From the NCBI GenBank assembly GCA_012511425.1, contig JAAZGC010000293.1, forward strand, positions 1-17,279: a stretch of 17,279 bases of DNA. The letters run 5' to 3'. The notes beneath the pieces are model-generated. The model was not told the origin of the DNA. It saw only the letters and a list, made by a program, of their open reading frames with translations, and ran no database searches. How positions within the stretch are numbered: the first letter of the stretch is position 1; each line of letters starts with the position of its first letter. The position numbers and the translations under genes are program-made. The DNA comes from Clostridiales bacterium. Lineage in GTDB: Bacteria; Bacillota; Clostridia; Oscillospirales; CAG-272. Shown piece by piece: positions 14,421 to 17,279 of the stretch.

Positions 14421-15386
14421 TCAGGCTTTTTGATAAACGCTTTCGAATGCAGCGAAATCGACTTTGTAACCGATACCGCCGACCGAGTCTTCAAGCTGAG
14501 CGATATTGCGGCAGCCTACTATCGGTATAACCTCGAAGCAGGGATTTGATCTCAGCCATGCAATCGAATTCTGAGTAAGCCCGCGGCCGTTTGATTCGGA
14601 AAGGTTCTTTAAAATCTCAAAGTTGCGGCTGTTGATGTCGTTTGTATAACGCTTAATTGTCATTTCGTTCAGTTTATCTGCCGCGAGCTTGTCAAAATAG
14701 CCTTTAGCCTGCGCTGTAAATGCAAATACCGGCATTTTCTCATCACGATAAAATGCGAATTCTTTTTCGTCCATTACTACGAGAGTGTTGTCGATTGCGT
14801 CAAGATTCACCTGAGCGAGTGAATATTCCATCTGGCTCGTGCATATTTTCGGAAGACCGTTTTTCCCGGCATATTCGTTTGCAGATTTTATTCTGTCTGC
14901 GCGCCAGTTTGAGACTCCGAGACTTCTTGCCTTTCCTGATTTGACAATTCCCGCAAGCGTTTCCATTATTTCTTCGACACCGCGTCTTGTGTCATCCCTG
15001 TGAAGCCAGTAGATATCAATATAATCAACTCCGAGACATTCGAGAGAACTGTTGATGTCATCTTCAATTTCCGCTTTTGAGAGTCTCGGCATCGTCATAG
15101 GGGTTCCCGGCAGCGGGTGCGCGCCTTTGGTCGCAATCAGCACATTGTCCCGAACCGATGCGGGCTTATCTTTAAGCCATTTCCCTATCGTCTTTTCACT
15201 TACATGACGGTTCGGCGGCTGAAAATCGCCGTATACACTGGCGGTGTCAAGAACATTCCCACCGTATTCGATGAACCTGTCGATAAGCGCAAAAGATTCC
15301 TCTTCCGAAATTCCGGTGCCGAAGGAAGCCGTACCGAGTGCAAGCTCACTTGCCATTATGCCGTCTGCTATCTTGATTTTTTTCAT
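14421..15386 (-). CDS. Aldo/keto reductase
   Basis: This 321-residue NAD(P)H-dependent oxidoreductase of the AKR superfamily has a (beta/alpha)8 barrel. The catalytic tetrad is visible: Asp47 (N-V-L-D-T-A), Tyr52 (S-V-Y-G), Lys87 (I-A-T-K-G) and His129 (Y-W-L-H-R). The G-V-S-N-W segment and the C-terminal cofactor region (P-I-V-G-C-R-N) also fit the family. The length is typical. The enzyme reduces aldehydes or ketones, or oxidises sugars and alcohols; the specific substrate is not readable. GAGGTG lies six bases before the ATG. The gene starts 15 bases after the GH43-like gene ends, so both belong to one transcript. A role in processing the sugar released by that enzyme is plausible inference. 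Confidence 0.92.
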   Translation of the reverse strand: MKKIKIADGIMASELALGTASFGTGISEEESFALIDRFIEYGGNVLDTASVYGDFQPPNRHVSEKTIGKWLKDKPASVRDNVLIATKGAHPLPGTPMTMPRLSKAEIEDDINSSLECLGVDYIDIYWLHRDDTRRGVEEIMETLAGIVKSGKARSLGVSNWRADRIKSANEYAGKNGLPKICTSQMEYSLAQVNLDAIDNTLVVMDEKEFAFYRDEKMPVFAFTAQAKGYFDKLAADKLNEMTIKRYTNDINSRNFEILKNLSESNGRGLTQNSIAWLRSNPCFEVIPIVGCRNIAQLEDSVGGIGYKVDFAAFESVYQKA

Positions 15387-15401
15387 TGTTTCACCTCTTA
15401 A

Positions 15402-16433
15402 TCAAAAATTTGTCGAAAGCGCTATATAACGCCGGTTGTCGGTTGTGCATGCGCAGAAGAAATGATATACTTTATCTTTCCAGGTGACAATCCACGGTTT
15501 ATGGGCGTGAACATCGAGATCAGGATTGTCCTTTAATGGTTTATTTGTAGGTTCTCCCAGCCACTCGACCCAGTTTACAAGGTCAAAAGATACGGCGAAG
15601 GTGTCATATGCACCGCCGCCCATGCGGTACTTGAAAAAGCTCATGACATATGCGTCCTTATACCTTGTTATCATCGGATCGCCGGTAATGAGACCGGCCG
15701 GGTCTCCGGTTATATCATCGATAACAGGGAGCCTTCCATATCTTTTCCAATTGACCATGTCATCAGAAACCGCCATATATATACGCTCGTGGTTGTCATA
15801 GCCTTTTGCGTTATAATACATTACATAATCGAAACCGGTCAGCCCTTCCGAATCGCGTATCACGGTGCTTTTATATAGTGTTTTGGTTTCAAACAGCCGT
15901 GCATCCGGGTCACTCGGGCTGAGTATCGGCTTTTCGCAGCGGATAAAGGCGTTTTTATCAAGCGGATCTTTAGATGAAGCAATTCCCATAAACAGCGGGT
16001 CCGGCTCGTAGCCGTCCTGTGCGCCGGCAAGATAAGTCAAATAGTATCTCCCGTCATTTGCCGGCTGAAGCTTACAGCCGCCGTTCCAATCCGTGTTATA
16101 AAGCGCGGCATAACCGGCTATCTGTTTTGAATCCCAGATCCGCGTATCGTCTCGGCACAAAAGGCGGCCTATATATCCCCAATGAAGAAGATCATCGGAC
16201 GCTGCGATATGCGTTTCATAGCCGGATTTTGATACATCCTTCGGTATGGCGATAAAATACATGTAAAAACGTCCCTGGTACCGCACAACCGAAGGACAGT
16301 CGGTATAATAATCGGACATTTCCATCACGCTGCCGCGAAAGTTATTTGTCTCAAGCGCGGAGCGGATCTCTCGCATTAATTCGGGAGTCACCTGTTTTGT
16401 ATTCCTTATACGGTCATAATTGAATTCAATCAT
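15402..16433 (-). CDS. GH43-like five-bladed beta-propeller glycoside hydrolase
   Basis: This 343-residue protein has the repeated propeller signature S-D-D/S-F-D followed by a Trp three to four residues later (about 79-85, 223-229 and 282-288). Acidic residues in GH43 order are Asp45 (D-C-P-S-V-V), Glu182 (F-E-T-K-T) and Asp252 (G-D-P-M-I). The GH43/GH32/GH130-like clan acts on arabinosides, xylosides, fructosides or mannosides. I favour GH43-like but cannot name the subfamily or substrate. No signal peptide is present, so action on imported sugars is expected. The frame extends to a TTG at 16445. ATG 16433 is chosen because GAGG lies six bases upstream, and the TTG itself overlaps that ribosome binding site. 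It is first in an operon with the aldo/keto reductase. Confidence 0.8.
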   Translation of the reverse strand: MIEFNYDRIRNTKQVTPELMREIRSALETNNFRGSVMEMSDYYTDCPSVVRYQGRFYMYFIAIPKDVSKSGYETHIAASDDLLHWGYIGRLLCRDDTRIWDSKQIAGYAALYNTDWNGGCKLQPANDGRYYLTYLAGAQDGYEPDPLFMGIASSKDPLDKNAFIRCEKPILSPSDPDARLFETKTLYKSTVIRDSEGLTGFDYVMYYNAKGYDNHERIYMAVSDDMVNWKRYGRLPVIDDITGDPAGLITGDPMITRYKDAYVMSFFKYRMGGGAYDTFAVSFDLVNWVEWLGEPTNKPLKDNPDLDVHAHKPWIVTWKDKVYHFFCACTTDNRRYIALSTNF

Positions 16434-16439
16434 AAATAA

Positions 16440-16443
16440 CCTC
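16440..16443 (-). promoter_or_regulatory. Ribosome binding site that fixes the GH43-like start
   Basis: On the minus strand GAGG is followed by TTATTT and ATG (16433-16431). Because this site overlaps the alternative TTG at 16445-16443, the longer start is unlikely. Confidence 0.7.
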
Positions 16444-16509
16444 AATTCATCTGTTTTATCCGGCAGACCGGCATAGCTTAATTAATTTACGAAAGCATGG
16501 TATTTTTCA

Positions 16510-17268
16510 ATGTCAGACATTAACAGCAAAGCACTGAGTTTTAAAGACGGCTTAAGAGACGCAGTTCCCATATGCCTCGGTTACCTTTCCGTCAGTTTTG
16601 CCTTCGGCATGATCGCAGCCGCGAAAGGGATGCCGGTCTGGGCAGCTGGGCTGTTTTCCGTGTTATGTATTTCCGGAACCGGCCAGTTTGTCGGAATCAA
16701 TTTAATGGGAGCAGGTGCAGGCATTATAGAACTGATTTGTACCGTGGCTGTCATAAACGCAAGATATCTGCTGTTATCAATTACGCTATCTCAAAAGCTG
16801 CCGGGAAAAATAACTTTCTGGCAGAGACTTATAATAGCTTACGGAAATACCGATGAGATTTTCGCGATTGCCGTTACGAGAACACAGCCGCTTACCTTTT
16901 CTTATATGTGCGGGATGATATTTATCTCATTGTCAGGATGGCTCGGAGGAACGATACTCGGCGAGCTTGCAAACGGACTTATATCCGAATCGATAATTCT
17001 GGCGATGAATATAGCACTGTATGCAATGTATATTGCGCTGATCATGCCGGACGCGAAAAAGTCGGTTCCGGTAACAATTGTAATATTGATTGCGATCGTT
17101 TTTTCCTGCGCACTTACATATCTTCCTTTTACAGTAAAATTCGGCAGCGGATGGATAATAATAATTGCGGGTATAGCGGCATCAGTTATCGGAGCGGCAG
17201 TATTTCCCTGCCCGTTATCTGACTTTGAAGACTCATCCGGTACACAGACTGCAGAGGAGGCAAAATAA
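16510..17268 (+). CDS. azlC: AzlC-family branched-chain amino acid transporter, large subunit
   Basis: This 252-residue polytopic membrane protein has the AzlC signature near its start: D-G-L-R-D-A-V-P-I-C-L-G-Y followed by S-V-S-F-A-F-G. Several hydrophobic spans run through the rest, and the segment I-N-A-R-Y-L-L-L-S sits in the middle. AzlC works with the small subunit AzlD to export branched-chain amino acids or related compounds. The partner begins immediately after the stop codon. The ribosome binding site is weak (only GG about 11 bases upstream), so the start rests on the family-like N-terminus. The 76 bases between this gene and the divergent GH43-like gene contain no promoter I would defend. 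Confidence 0.93.
   Translation: MSDINSKALSFKDGLRDAVPICLGYLSVSFAFGMIAAAKGMPVWAAGLFSVLCISGTGQFVGINLMGAGAGIIELICTVAVINARYLLLSITLSQKLPGKITFWQRLIIAYGNTDEIFAIAVTRTQPLTFSYMCGMIFISLSGWLGGTILGELANGLISESIILAMNIALYAMYIALIMPDAKKSVPVTIVILIAIVFSCALTYLPFTVKFGSGWIIIIAGIAASVIGAAVFPCPLSDFEDSSGTQTAEEAK
17255..17260 (+). promoter_or_regulatory. Strong ribosome binding site of azlD inside the end of azlC
   Basis: A consensus AGGAGG lies within the last codons of azlC, 8 bases before ATG 17269. Together with the zero-base gap this indicates coupled translation of the two subunits. Confidence 0.85.
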
Positions 17269-17279
17269 ATGGATCTTGC
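17269..17279 (+). CDS. azlD: Start of azlD-like small subunit (partial)
   Basis: Only M-D-L and two bases are visible. The identification rests on position: an ATG directly after the azlC stop with a consensus ribosome binding site, where AzlD, the small partner subunit of the exporter, is normally encoded. The sequence itself is too short to prove it. Confidence 0.6.

Noticed and set aside
14384..14530. 48-codon plus-strand frame downstream of the promoter at 14340-14368
   Set aside because: No ribosome binding site, Arg-rich translation typical of antisense reading, and overlap with the aldo/keto reductase coding sequence.

Overview
The window looks like chromosome from an uncultured anaerobic member of the Bacillota (Clostridia, probably a gut or rumen lineage). 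The evidence is GGAGG-type ribosome binding sites, sigma-A promoters of TTGAAA/TTGACA-N17-TATAAT type, short hairpin-plus-U terminators, a Cys-anchored lipoprotein, an azlCD amino-acid exporter, and many carbohydrate-active genes in short operons. I see no rRNA, tRNA, CRISPR array, insertion sequence or phage gene. The taxonomic placement is inference; no marker gene is present.

Layout. 1-109 is the end of an unidentified gene. 144-3424 (+) carries a Nudix hydrolase and a MacB-type ABC exporter whose reading frame is broken by one in-frame TAA at 2879-2881. A bidirectional terminator (3455-3484) separates it from a minus-strand operon, 6304 down to 3543: a coiled-coil protein, an alpha/beta-hydrolase esterase and a GH20-type hexosaminidase. 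Two good promoters lie between 6342 and 6481 and fire divergently. The rightward one drives a calcineurin-like phosphoesterase, a metallo-beta-lactamase-fold hydrolase and a DUF853/HerA-like ATPase (6515-10015), closed by a convergent terminator at 10025-10060.

The right half is mostly minus strand. An endonuclease/exonuclease/phosphatase protein and an orphan sugar-type solute-binding lipoprotein (12333 to 10092) share a near-consensus promoter at 12379-12407. Upstream of them is a CorC/HlyC-type membrane protein (12473-13945) with its own terminator. Then comes a 475-base region without an annotated gene (13946-14420). It holds a possible 36-codon leader ORF overlapping an attenuator-like hairpin, a perfect 14-bp inverted repeat, and a good rightward promoter with no sense gene in front of it. 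After that come an aldo/keto reductase and a GH43-like beta-propeller glycosidase as a two-gene minus-strand operon (16433 to 14421). The window ends with azlC and the first bases of its partner azlD on the plus strand.

Taken together the region points to a saccharide-degrading lifestyle: cytoplasmic GH20, esterase, GH43-like enzyme, aldo/keto reductase and a sugar-type binding lipoprotein. Housekeeping hydrolases and transporters sit among them. The strongest points for follow-up are the nonsense-interrupted ABC exporter, the leader arrangement in front of the CorC-like gene, and the altered conserved motif inside that CorC-like protein. I did not find a clear undescribed defence or mobile system.
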